In this document: positions 8,923-16,783 of the stretch, piece after piece
How the letters are laid out: every line of letters starts with the position of its first letter
Numbering within the stretch: position 1 is the first letter of the stretch
NCBI GenBank assembly: GCA_013178295.1
Contig: JABLWW010000011.1
Span: forward strand, 304,052 to 368,051
Direction: 5' to 3'
Source: Anaerolineae bacterium
GTDB taxonomy: Bacteria; Chloroflexota; Anaerolineae; Anaerolineales; Anaerolineaceae
DNA: 64,000 bases
Made by a program: the position numbers and the translations under genes
Notes under the pieces: generated by a model
What the model was told of the DNA's origin: nothing
The model's input: only the letters and a program-made list of their open reading frames with translations
The model's database searches: none

Positions 8923-10923
8923 CTAGGGAAAGACTCTGATAAAGTCAATATCTGCCTGAAGCCCCAGCCCATGTTGGATGGTTACAGTATGTACTCCTGG
9001 TGAGAGAGCGGGACTGATCCATTCGCGCTGGTACTTCAGTGTCCAGCTGAACTGGTTGAACAATGTAAAGTAACTACCGTCTATATTTGCAATCATCACA
9101 CCGCGTGTGGGGTGACCGGTGAAACCGACGCTGAACTGACTGCCCTGGAAAATAAAACTGACCGAATTTCCCATGTTATTGGAGAAGTGAACTGTCCCAT
9201 TGGCTGGTCCTTCGCCTGTGTGCAGGTACCATTGCCCATTGTAGTTCAGGGCGGTGTGGGTATCATCATACGTGCCGGGGGGTAGCGCGGATGGCGGCGT
9301 CAGCGTATTTTGCGGTGTGACGGTTACCCGCGGTGTTGCTGTGAGGGTGGACGTGAGCGAGGCAGTCGGTGTTCGGGTGGCGGTGGCGACAGGTGTGGCA
9401 GAGGGGACGCCCCCTCCGCCGCCAAAGACGATGGCGCTGGCGGATTTTCCCACCCCGTTCACTCCCCATTTAATGCGCATGTAGCCGCCTTCTCCCCAGC
9501 CTGTCCCCCATGAATTTTTGATCTTCCAACTCTGGGTGGCGTCATCCCAGCCGACAATAATAATGGCATGGTTGACGTTGCCGCACTCATTTTTGTCATA
9601 TACACCGCCGCTGTAGCTCATGAACGAATCACTGGCGCAGACTGCCGCGGCGACAGGTCCATACTGCTGAATAGCGGCTTTGATAGAAGGTACCGATGCA
9701 AGTGTCTCATCGCCAACATATTGCCAGCTTTGCAGGGTATAGGGATGATTGCTGACGTAGGAACAGGTGCCATTGGAGGCAGTGTAGGGCATATTCGACT
9801 CATACACTGCGCCGGGAGGATTGGAGAGCTTTCCGGGTTTATCTTTGTGGTAATCATGTGCCCACCAGCCGCCGTTACAACTCCAACCATCTGTATTGCA
9901 GCTGACTAAGTACTGTTCGGAAAGGTCTTGTTCGCCGCCGCCCTGCATCTTGATAGCTGCCTCGAGTACGCCAACACTGCCAAATGCCCAGCAGCTTCCA
10001 CAAGAGCGCTGGTCTTTGACGCTGGTCATGACATTGCTGCCCAGGCGGTTGTTACCCGATGACCAGTCATAGGAAGATGGCTGCTCGCCAGCGCCGAGCT
10101 CCGCCTGAGGTGCCGGAGGCGGGTCAGCCAGCAGCTTTTTGAGCGCATCGTTGACCAGGTTGAACAACGCGGGGAAACTGCAAAGCTCAAGCGTGATGCG
10201 CACCGGTGCCTTTTGCAGTTTTTCCCAAGCGCGTCCATACAGCAAGTCAAGCGTTACAAAGCCGTCTTTTAGAAACTCGAGCAACAGCTCCTGCGTCAGC
10301 GGTGACCCTGGCGCAACATGTGTGCTGCACTCAATCTGACTGCTGATCAGCTTTGCAATGTCTTCCAGATTGTCCAAACTCCATTTTTGCCCCAGCGAAG
10401 GGATAACTGACGCCAGCAATTTTAGCGTTTGCCCGGCTTTGACATTTCCAGAAAGCGCCATCGAGATTGGAACGTTGAAGATGTTAATTGTGTCATGTAG
10501 TTTCTCAAACAGCACCTGCCTGAGAAGCTCTACCCCGTAGCCCTCGACGGTAAGGGTGTATACCGCCCCGCCATCACTGGTGCTGGTGGTTTTAATATCA
10601 GACTGGATAGGCAAGCCAGTCAGACCGGGGTTGATCTGATTTTGAAGATTTGCTAACCCTTTTTGAATGCCGCCAAGCTGTTGAAGCTCTGCCGGGGTGT
10701 AAGGCAAATCAATTTCAACTTTCCAGTGGTCGCAGCTTGGGAGTAGGGTGGGGATGGGAGTGATTTGAATAGTAGGTAGCGGCGTAGTGGCTGGAAGTGT
10801 GGGAAAGGGTACGGTTGGAAACTGCGCGATAGCCTGTTGTGGGGAAGGCGGGTAGAGAGAAAAGAACATTCCCAACGCAACGGCAATCGTCAGCAAAATA
10901 CGCAGACACAAATTAAAACGCAT
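8923..10923 (-). CDS. Secreted papain-family (C1A) cysteine protease with C-terminal beta domain
   Basis: A 666-residue exported protein: signal peptide (1-33), Pro/Thr-rich linker (35-62), an unrecognised region possibly acting as a propeptide (65-270), the peptidase C1A domain (283-500), a Gly and Thr-Pro linker (500-550), and a C-terminal beta-rich domain of about 115 residues. The full active site is present: Q305, C311 (CGSCWAF), H452 (NHAI) and N470 (NSWGTGWGE). It should be an active extracellular endopeptidase. The C-terminal domain resembles sugar- or surface-binding modules but I cannot name it. Strong Shine-Dalgarno (AGGAGG) before the ATG. Confidence 0.9.
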   Translation of the reverse strand: MRFNLCLRILLTIAVALGMFFSLYPPSPQQAIAQFPTVPFPTLPATTPLPTIQITPIPTLLPSCDHWKVEIDLPYTPAELQQLGGIQKGLANLQNQINPGLTGLPIQSDIKTTSTSDGGAVYTLTVEGYGVELLRQVLFEKLHDTINIFNVPISMALSGNVKAGQTLKLLASVIPSLGQKWSLDNLEDIAKLISSQIECSTHVAPGSPLTQELLLEFLKDGFVTLDLLYGRAWEKLQKAPVRITLELCSFPALFNLVNDALKKLLADPPPAPQAELGAGEQPSSYDWSSGNNRLGSNVMTSVKDQRSCGSCWAFGSVGVLEAAIKMQGGGEQDLSEQYLVSCNTDGWSCNGGWWAHDYHKDKPGKLSNPPGAVYESNMPYTASNGTCSYVSNHPYTLQSWQYVGDETLASVPSIKAAIQQYGPVAAAVCASDSFMSYSGGVYDKNECGNVNHAIIIVGWDDATQSWKIKNSWGTGWGEGGYMRIKWGVNGVGKSASAIVFGGGGGVPSATPVATATRTPTASLTSTLTATPRVTVTPQNTLTPPSALPPGTYDDTHTALNYNGQWYLHTGEGPANGTVHFSNNMGNSVSFIFQGSQFSVGFTGHPTRGVMIANIDGSYFTLFNQFSWTLKYQREWISPALSPGVHTVTIQHGLGLQADIDFIRVFP

Positions 10924-11022
10924 GTCACCCTCCTTTGTGGGGTATGCTGCATGTTTCGTTTCGAAAGTGTAAACCGCGGGGTGTCTATTTGATTATAGCA
11001 CGCTGGGAATCGTTTTCAATAT

Positions 11023-12315
11023 TCAGCGCGTCAGCACTTTCTGGATATCACCGGTAAACCGTTTCTGAATTTGCTCAATGTAGCTCTCTTTGTAGATCGA
11101 ATCGGGACGGTTATAGTCCCAGCGCCGATGTTGATGGACGTAAGAGAAGAGCTTTTCCAAAAGGGGTTTATCTGGAGAGGGAATGGGAATATCAGGAGCT
11201 ATGGTGCGTGTGTTGCTGAGGTCGTACTGGTTGACCTTTCCCAGCATGAAAGGTTGATAGGCAGAGAGCACTTTGATAAACAATTTTTCCAATGAGGTGC
11301 GGTTGGTCAAGTCTTTTTTGAGTTGGATGCCGTGGACACCGATAATCTTTGCTGCCGTCTCCAGTATCAAGCCTACGGATAGCGATTGTGGATTGGTCAG
11401 GTAATAGACCGTGCCGGACTGTGCCCGCTTCAAGATGCGCTCGAGCAGCAAAGCCACCGTATCCACTGGAATAACGTTGAGTGTGGCTTCCTCGTCGCCA
11501 AGCGCCCAAAAGTCGAGGGTGAGCAGATCAGTGTGTGTAGGGAGGAAAGGCAAACAGACGTGTTTTAACAAAGCCATACCCTGTGGGGGGGCATAAATAA
11601 CACCCAGCGGCACGTCTTCAGGAAGGCTTCCATCCGAGGTGCAACCGGTGATAATGCCCGGCAGGCAGATGCAATGCGGCAAGCCGCTTTCCACAACGGC
11701 TTTTCTTGCCAGCCACTTGGAGCGGCTGTAGCCATTGACGAAACTTTGCGGTTCAACGGGATGTGTAGCAGGCAGATAGGTATCTTTGCCGCTGTAGAGG
11801 TCGTAGGCGGTGCCAACGTAGCAAAACAATCTGAGATTATTGCAGTGTTCTTTGGCAAAGCGCAGCATGTTCTGCGTGCCTGTGATATTGACCTGCTCAA
11901 AAAGTTCCTCAAGTGCTATCAGGTTGGTGACCGCGGCGGTATGGCAGATGTGTGTAACCCCGTCAAAATCGAGTGGTTCGGATATCCCCAAACCTGGCAA
12001 GGTAATATCGCCCTCTATGACTGTAACCGGTGTGGTTTTGCCGCCCGGTGTCAGAACGTGAAGAGTATTCCCCTCTTCAGAGATGGCAAAGCCGCGCGCA
12101 GCGCTGAGCGTTTCGAGGATTTTGCGCAGCCGCTGAATGGCGCTGCGGGGTTGGTCTTTTTGCCCTTTCACCAACGCTAGAATTTTCGTGAAGCTGTGAT
12201 TGGCGATCATTTCTGCCAGCAAATAGCGGCCTAGAAAGCCCGTGGCGCCGGTGAGGAAAATAGCTTCTTCCTCACGGCGCGTGCCGGATTGGCTGATTGC
12301 ATGGGGTGGTTGCAT
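11023..12315 (-). CDS. Thioester-reductase-like SDR (NAD-binding, male-sterility type)
   Basis: A 430-residue extended short-chain dehydrogenase. The N-terminus has GATGFLG (cofactor loop) and the family's YxxxK pair in GYSRSKW. GDITLPGLGI and the C-terminal part match thioester reductase / fatty acyl reductase domains that reduce carrier-bound or CoA thioesters, but here the domain stands alone. The real substrate is unknown. It is divergent from the HMG-CoA reductase gene, with 133 bp between the starts. A promoter with only seven bases between -10 and ATG suggests a leaderless transcript. Confidence 0.8.
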   Translation of the reverse strand: MQPPHAISQSGTRREEEAIFLTGATGFLGRYLLAEMIANHSFTKILALVKGQKDQPRSAIQRLRKILETLSAARGFAISEEGNTLHVLTPGGKTTPVTVIEGDITLPGLGISEPLDFDGVTHICHTAAVTNLIALEELFEQVNITGTQNMLRFAKEHCNNLRLFCYVGTAYDLYSGKDTYLPATHPVEPQSFVNGYSRSKWLARKAVVESGLPHCICLPGIITGCTSDGSLPEDVPLGVIYAPPQGMALLKHVCLPFLPTHTDLLTLDFWALGDEEATLNVIPVDTVALLLERILKRAQSGTVYYLTNPQSLSVGLILETAAKIIGVHGIQLKKDLTNRTSLEKLFIKVLSAYQPFMLGKVNQYDLSNTRTIAPDIPIPSPDKPLLEKLFSYVHQHRRWDYNRPDSIYKESYIEQIQKRFTGDIQKVLTR

Positions 12316-12322
12316 GGATTGT

Positions 12323-12351
12323 ATGATACCTTAAGTCGCGGGGCGACGCAA
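12323..12351 (-). promoter_or_regulatory. Promoter, probably leaderless, for the SDR gene
   Basis: On the minus strand TTGCGT (12351-12346) and TATCAT (12328-12323) are separated by 17 bp. The ATG at 12315 begins 7 nt after the -10, and no Shine-Dalgarno is present. Confidence 0.5.
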
Positions 12352-12448
12352 AGGAAATGGCACACTCCTTGCGCGGTGTAGCTGAAATGAAAAACTTGAT
12401 AGCGTTTGACAGTGTTTGCTGTATATCATACGGCTAGTGGTGATCAAT

Positions 12449-13747
12449 ATGGGCAGGGCAAAGAGCAAGGAACAGAACAAGTTTTACAATTTATCGCTGA
12501 GTGAGCGCTTGCAGGTGGTTTCGGAGCGCGCTAACCTGACACCTGAGGAAGAAGCTAGTCTGAGCGGCGTGGGGGGGCTGAGCGTTCAGTTGGCGGATCA
12601 CATGATCGAAAATGTGATTGGGGTGTACGGTTTACCGCTGGCAGTAGCGCAACATTTTCTCATTAATGGGCGTGAGGTGCTGGTGCCGATGGTCATCGAG
12701 GAGCCCTCCGTGGTTGCTGCGGTTTCTTTTATGGCAAAGCTGGCACGTTCATCGGGAGGATTTTTTGCCAGCGCTGATGAACCCCAAATGATAGGGCAAA
12801 TTCAGGTGCTGGATGTGGCGGATGCGCCTACGGCGCGCTGCATTCTCCTGGAAAATAAGCAGCGTTTGCTGGCGGAGGTTGCAGAGATTGACCCATTGCT
12901 TCAGCGGCTTGGGGGAGGCCCACGCGATCTGGAGGTGCGCCTGATTGAGACTTCTCCGATTGGGCAATTTCTGGTGCTTCACCTGATATATGATGTGCGC
13001 GATGCAATGGGTGCCAATGTGATCAACACAGCGCTGGAGAGGCTGGCGCCCCTGGTGGAGTCGCTTACGGGTGGTAGGGTGCTTCTGCGTATTCTCAGCA
13101 ACCTGGCAGACCGCCGTCTGGCGCGGGCGCGGGTAACGATTTTTCGCTCCGAGCTGGCTTTCGATCAGTTCACTTCGGATGAGGTGCGGGATAACATCCT
13201 GGCGGCATGGGCTTTTGCGGCAGCGGACCCCTACCGCGCAGCTACGCATAACAAGGGGATTATGAATGGCGTGGACGCGGTGGTGGTGGCTACGGGTAAT
13301 GACTGGCGCGCGGTGGAGGCTGGGGCACATGCCTACGCGGCGCGCAGCGGGCGGTATACCACCCTGACAACCTGGGGCAAAGATGAGCATGGCAACCTGG
13401 TGGGGGCAATTGAACTGCCCATGGCAGTGGGTATTGTGGGCGGTGCGACGCGGGTTCACCCTGTTGCCCGGACAGCGCTCAAGATACTGGGAGCACGGTC
13501 AGCGCAGGAACTGGCAGGCATCATCGCCGCGGTTGGGTTGGCGCAAAACCTGGCTGCCCTGCGGGCGCTGGCGACAGAGGGGATTCAGCGCGGGCACATG
13601 GCACTCCATGCGCGTCAGGTGGCACTGGCGGCAGGTGCGCTGGGTGCAGAGGTCAGCATCCTGGCGCAGCAGCTTGTTGCGGAGAAGGATATTCGCATCG
13701 AACGCGCCACCGAAATTTTGACGGAGTGGCGCGAAAAGGAAAAGTGA
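12449..13747 (+). CDS. mvaA: Hydroxymethylglutaryl-CoA reductase, class II type
   Basis: A 432-residue soluble HMG-CoA reductase. It interconverts HMG-CoA and mevalonate using NAD(P)H. Class II features are clear: ENVIG at 54-58, catalytic Glu in EEPSVVA (about 84), DAMGAN, Lys in NKGIMNG, Asp in the following VDAVVVATGND region, and the C-terminal His in GHMALHA. No membrane domain. Although class II enzymes are often labelled degradative, the next genes encode HMG-CoA synthase and partners, so a biosynthetic mevalonate role for isoprenoids is likely. The ATG at 12449 has a GGTGAT-type Shine-Dalgarno; a perfect TTGACA (12406-12411) lies upstream but the -10 is poor. Confidence 0.93.
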   Translation: MGRAKSKEQNKFYNLSLSERLQVVSERANLTPEEEASLSGVGGLSVQLADHMIENVIGVYGLPLAVAQHFLINGREVLVPMVIEEPSVVAAVSFMAKLARSSGGFFASADEPQMIGQIQVLDVADAPTARCILLENKQRLLAEVAEIDPLLQRLGGGPRDLEVRLIETSPIGQFLVLHLIYDVRDAMGANVINTALERLAPLVESLTGGRVLLRILSNLADRRLARARVTIFRSELAFDQFTSDEVRDNILAAWAFAAADPYRAATHNKGIMNGVDAVVVATGNDWRAVEAGAHAYAARSGRYTTLTTWGKDEHGNLVGAIELPMAVGIVGGATRVHPVARTALKILGARSAQELAGIIAAVGLAQNLAALRALATEGIQRGHMALHARQVALAAGALGAEVSILAQQLVAEKDIRIERATEILTEWREKEK

Positions 13748-13800
13748 ATTGCATCCTCTAAAGTTTTTCTTATTATGTTTTTGAGAGGCGATGAAAGAAT

Positions 13801-14886
13801 ATGGAAACAGCGAGTGAAAAGAGCGAAAGCCTGGCACTCAAGCCAGACCGCCCGGTCGGGATCATAGGATATGGCGCTTATGTGCCGCGTTATCGACTGC
13901 CAGCAACTCAGGTGGCGCGTCTCTGGTCGGGTGAGGGTGAAGGAGACCTGCCGGTGAAGGAGAAATCGGTTGCCGGATTGGATGAGGACGTCGCCACCAT
14001 GTCAATCGAAGCTGCGCGTAATGCGCTATCGCGGGCTGGAATTTCCCCGTCGGCCCTGCGAGCGGTGTGGGTGGGGTCGGAATCACATCCTTATGCGGTC
14101 AAGCCCACCTCGACCATTGTGGCAGAGGCGATCGGCGCAACCCCTTACATTCAGGCGGGGGATTGGGAATTTGCCTGTAAGGCGGGCACAGAGGCGCTGG
14201 TGGCAGCCATTGGACTGGTAGGCTCTGGAATGGGGCGTTATGCGCTGGCGATTGGGATGGATATTGCACAGGGGCAGCCGGGGGATGCACTGGAGTATAC
14301 GGCAGCCTCTGGCGGGGCGGCGTATGTCATTGGCCCGGCGGATGAATCGCTGGCGGTGATTGAGGCAACTTTCTCGTATGTTACCGATACACCAGATTTT
14401 TGGCGGCGTGCTCATCAGGTGTATCCCTCGCATGGGCAACGTTTCACCGGTGAACCGGCATATTTCAAGCATATCTCAAACGCTGCGCAAACTCTGATGG
14501 AGTCGCTTGGGACAAAACCAGCGGATTACCGTTATGCTGTCTTTCATCAGCCCAATACCAGATTTCCGCAGATGGTGGGTAAGCGGTTGGGTTTCTCGGA
14601 TGAGCAGATCAAGCCGGGTTTGCTTTCGCCGGTGATTGGGAATACCTATGCCGGGGCAGCGTTGATTGGGCTGAGCGCAGTGCTGGATGTTGCCAGCCCA
14701 GGAGACTGTATTTTGGTAACATCGTATGGCTCTGGTGCGGGATCAGATGCGATGCATATTTGTGTAACCAGTGCCATAGAAGAGCGCCGTAGCCGCGCTC
14801 CGTTAACCCGTGACTATATTGCCCGTCGTAGTGAGATTGATTATGCTACCTACGCGCGTTATCGCGGGAAGATACGGATGAAATAG
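13801..14886 (+). CDS. Hydroxymethylglutaryl-CoA synthase, archaeal type
   Basis: A 361-residue thiolase-fold enzyme that condenses acetyl-CoA and acetoacetyl-CoA to HMG-CoA. The catalytic residues look intact: E94 (GSESHP), C126 (FACKAG) and H249 (VFHQPN). Length and sequence resemble the short archaeal-type enzymes rather than the longer eukaryotic ones. It lies 53 bp after HMG-CoA reductase and 9 bp before the thiolase-like gene, so they are probably co-transcribed. In archaea this enzyme forms a complex with a thiolase and a DUF35 protein that channels acetoacetyl-CoA; both partner genes follow here. Confidence 0.95.
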   Translation: METASEKSESLALKPDRPVGIIGYGAYVPRYRLPATQVARLWSGEGEGDLPVKEKSVAGLDEDVATMSIEAARNALSRAGISPSALRAVWVGSESHPYAVKPTSTIVAEAIGATPYIQAGDWEFACKAGTEALVAAIGLVGSGMGRYALAIGMDIAQGQPGDALEYTAASGGAAYVIGPADESLAVIEATFSYVTDTPDFWRRAHQVYPSHGQRFTGEPAYFKHISNAAQTLMESLGTKPADYRYAVFHQPNTRFPQMVGKRLGFSDEQIKPGLLSPVIGNTYAGAALIGLSAVLDVASPGDCILVTSYGSGAGSDAMHICVTSAIEERRSRAPLTRDYIARRSEIDYATYARYRGKIRMK

Positions 14887-14895
14887 GGGGATGGT

Positions 14896-16056
14896 ATGTG
14901 CGATGTGGTCATTGCTGGAATAGGGCAGGTGCCAGTAGGGGAACATTGGGGCGTACCCCTGCGCACGCTGGCGGCGCGTGCGATGCTGGCGGCTCAACGC
15001 GATGCTGGTGGGCTGAAGCCTCAGGCGTTGTATGTGGGCAATTTGCTAAGCCCGGTTGTTTCGCATCAATCCAATCTTGGCACGCTGTTGGCGGATAATG
15101 CCGGTATGTCAGGGATTGAAGCATTTACAGTTGAGGCTGCCGAAGCCAGCGGTGCGGGAGCTTTGCGCGCCGGTTATCTGGCAGTGCTTTCGGGCTATGT
15201 GGATGTGGCAATGGTGGTCGGTGTGGAGAAGTTCACCGACGCGGTTGGCCCAGTGATTGAGGGCGCCATGTCTGAGACGATGGATTATGATTTTGAGGCG
15301 ACCAATGGCTTGACGCCTACTGCGGCTGCAGCGATGGTGATGCGTCTTTATATGCAGACGTATGATCTCCCTTCAGATGGGCTGGCTGGTTTTCCTGTTC
15401 TTGCGCATGAGAACGCGCTCAATAACCCAAATGCCTATTTTCGCCGCGCACTGACGCGTGAGGGGTATGCCCGCGCTGCTATGCTCAGCACCCCCCTGAA
15501 TCTGTATGATAAGGCGCCTTATGCGGATGGCGCGGCGGCGGTTATCCTCACCAGGCCGGACAGGTTGAAGAAGGCGCTGGAGCATCCGCTGGTGCAGGTG
15601 CGCGGATCAGGCGCTGCCATTGACACTCTGGCGCTGCATGATCGCCACGACCCGCTGGCGTTTCATGCGGCTGTGGTAGCGATCCAAAATGCCTGCCGTC
15701 ATGCTGGCATTCTGCCTGCTGATGTGCAGGTCTTTGAGTTGAGCGATAATTTTTCGGTTTATGCCGCGCTTTGTCTGGAGGCGGGCGGGTTTGCCCAACG
15801 CGGCGCTGGCTGGAAGCTGGCAAATGGCGATGAACTGTCACTAAAGGGACGGCTGCCGGTCTGCACGATGGGCGGAATGAAAGCGCGCGGGAATCCGGCT
15901 GGCGCTTCTGGTGTTTATCAGGTGGTTGAAGCCTGTTTGCAGCTACGCGGCGAAGCCGGCGCCAACCAGGTCAGAGATGCGCGCCGCGCTTTAACGCTCT
16001 GCCTTGGGGGCCCCGCTTCGACGGCTGTCTGTCATGTTCTGCAAACATGGCAGTAG
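14896..16056 (+). CDS. Thiolase-like protein lacking the catalytic Cys and His residues
   Basis: A 386-residue protein aligned by eye with archaeal-type acetoacetyl-CoA thiolases of the SCP2-thiolase group. At the nucleophile position, where the family reads AACASG, this protein reads AAEASG (E83). The HDxF motif is SDNF (S283), and the GHP motif is GNP (N333). A C-terminal CxG-like motif (C369-L-G371) remains. The frame is uninterrupted and normal in length, so it is not simply decayed. Its place between HMG-CoA synthase and the OB-fold gene says it belongs to that complex. It may be a structural subunit, or catalyse something other than Claisen condensation. Confidence 0.9.
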   Translation: MCDVVIAGIGQVPVGEHWGVPLRTLAARAMLAAQRDAGGLKPQALYVGNLLSPVVSHQSNLGTLLADNAGMSGIEAFTVEAAEASGAGALRAGYLAVLSGYVDVAMVVGVEKFTDAVGPVIEGAMSETMDYDFEATNGLTPTAAAAMVMRLYMQTYDLPSDGLAGFPVLAHENALNNPNAYFRRALTREGYARAAMLSTPLNLYDKAPYADGAAAVILTRPDRLKKALEHPLVQVRGSGAAIDTLALHDRHDPLAFHAAVVAIQNACRHAGILPADVQVFELSDNFSVYAALCLEAGGFAQRGAGWKLANGDELSLKGRLPVCTMGGMKARGNPAGASGVYQVVEACLQLRGEAGANQVRDARRALTLCLGGPASTAVCHVLQTWQ

Positions 16057-16150
16057 GGGGCATTTTTGAATAACTTGATAGATTTTGAGAGATTGCCTCT
16101 AGTAAACTGACGATTACTGAAACTTTTTGTATGGTAAGGAAGGTGAAACT

Positions 16151-16558
16151 ATGGAAGTTCCACGCTATTGGCGTCTTCAAAAACAACGCTATGCCCTGGT
16201 GGGCGAAATTTGCCCGCATTGCCAGGTCAAAATTTTCCCGCCCCGTGATGTTTGCCCCGAGTGCGGCGGCGAAGCCAAACAGCCATTTAGCTTCAGCGGT
16301 AAGGGCACGGTTTTTTCTTTTACCACCATGTATGATGCCCCTAAGGGTTTCGAGATGAATACACCCTACACGGTGGCGTTGGTCAAACTGGAAGAGGGCC
16401 CGGTGGTCACTGCGCAGCTGACAGACCTGGGCGAGCAGCCGGTTGAGATTGGTATGCCGGTCGAGATGGTTACCCGCCGCATCCGTGAGGATGAGGAGGA
16501 CAAGGGGATCATCGTGTATGGGTATAAGTTCCGACCGGTGATGGCTGGGACACATTAA
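16151..16558 (+). CDS. Zinc-ribbon OB-fold protein (DUF35 family)
   Basis: A 135-residue protein with a rubredoxin-like zinc ribbon (C21, C24, C35, C38 in CPHC and CPEC) followed by an OB-fold that in this family binds CoA thioesters. In archaea such a protein bridges thiolase and HMG-CoA synthase. Start ATG at 16151 is preceded by AAGGAAGGTG; a TTG at 16127 is in frame but has no ribosome-binding site. It sits 94 bp after the thiolase-like gene and before a strong terminator, closing the mevalonate cluster. Confidence 0.92.
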   Translation: MEVPRYWRLQKQRYALVGEICPHCQVKIFPPRDVCPECGGEAKQPFSFSGKGTVFSFTTMYDAPKGFEMNTPYTVALVKLEEGPVVTAQLTDLGEQPVEIGMPVEMVTRRIREDEEDKGIIVYGYKFRPVMAGTH

Positions 16559-16580
16559 ACGGTATGTAATGACTGCGAGA

Positions 16581-16615
16581 AAAACCGCCTTTCATTTTCG
16601 AAAGGCGGTTTTTGT
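16581..16615 (+). terminator. Intrinsic terminator of the mevalonate cluster
   Basis: A perfect 12-bp stem (16581-16592 with 16601-16612) closes an 8-nt loop and is followed by a T-rich run. It begins 22 bp after the OB-fold gene stop. Confidence 0.9.
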
Positions 16616-16783
16616 TGTTGTTTATGATAAAGCCAGATACAATGATAACAGTATTCGATGGGATGGGAGGGTTTTGTGATGTTTTCAAGCATTTGCAAAG
16701 CATGGCTTCAGACCTTTCCTGATCTCAAAGCCAGTCCGCGTCCGCCAATATGCAGGTAACGCAATCACTAAAAGAGGCATGAG

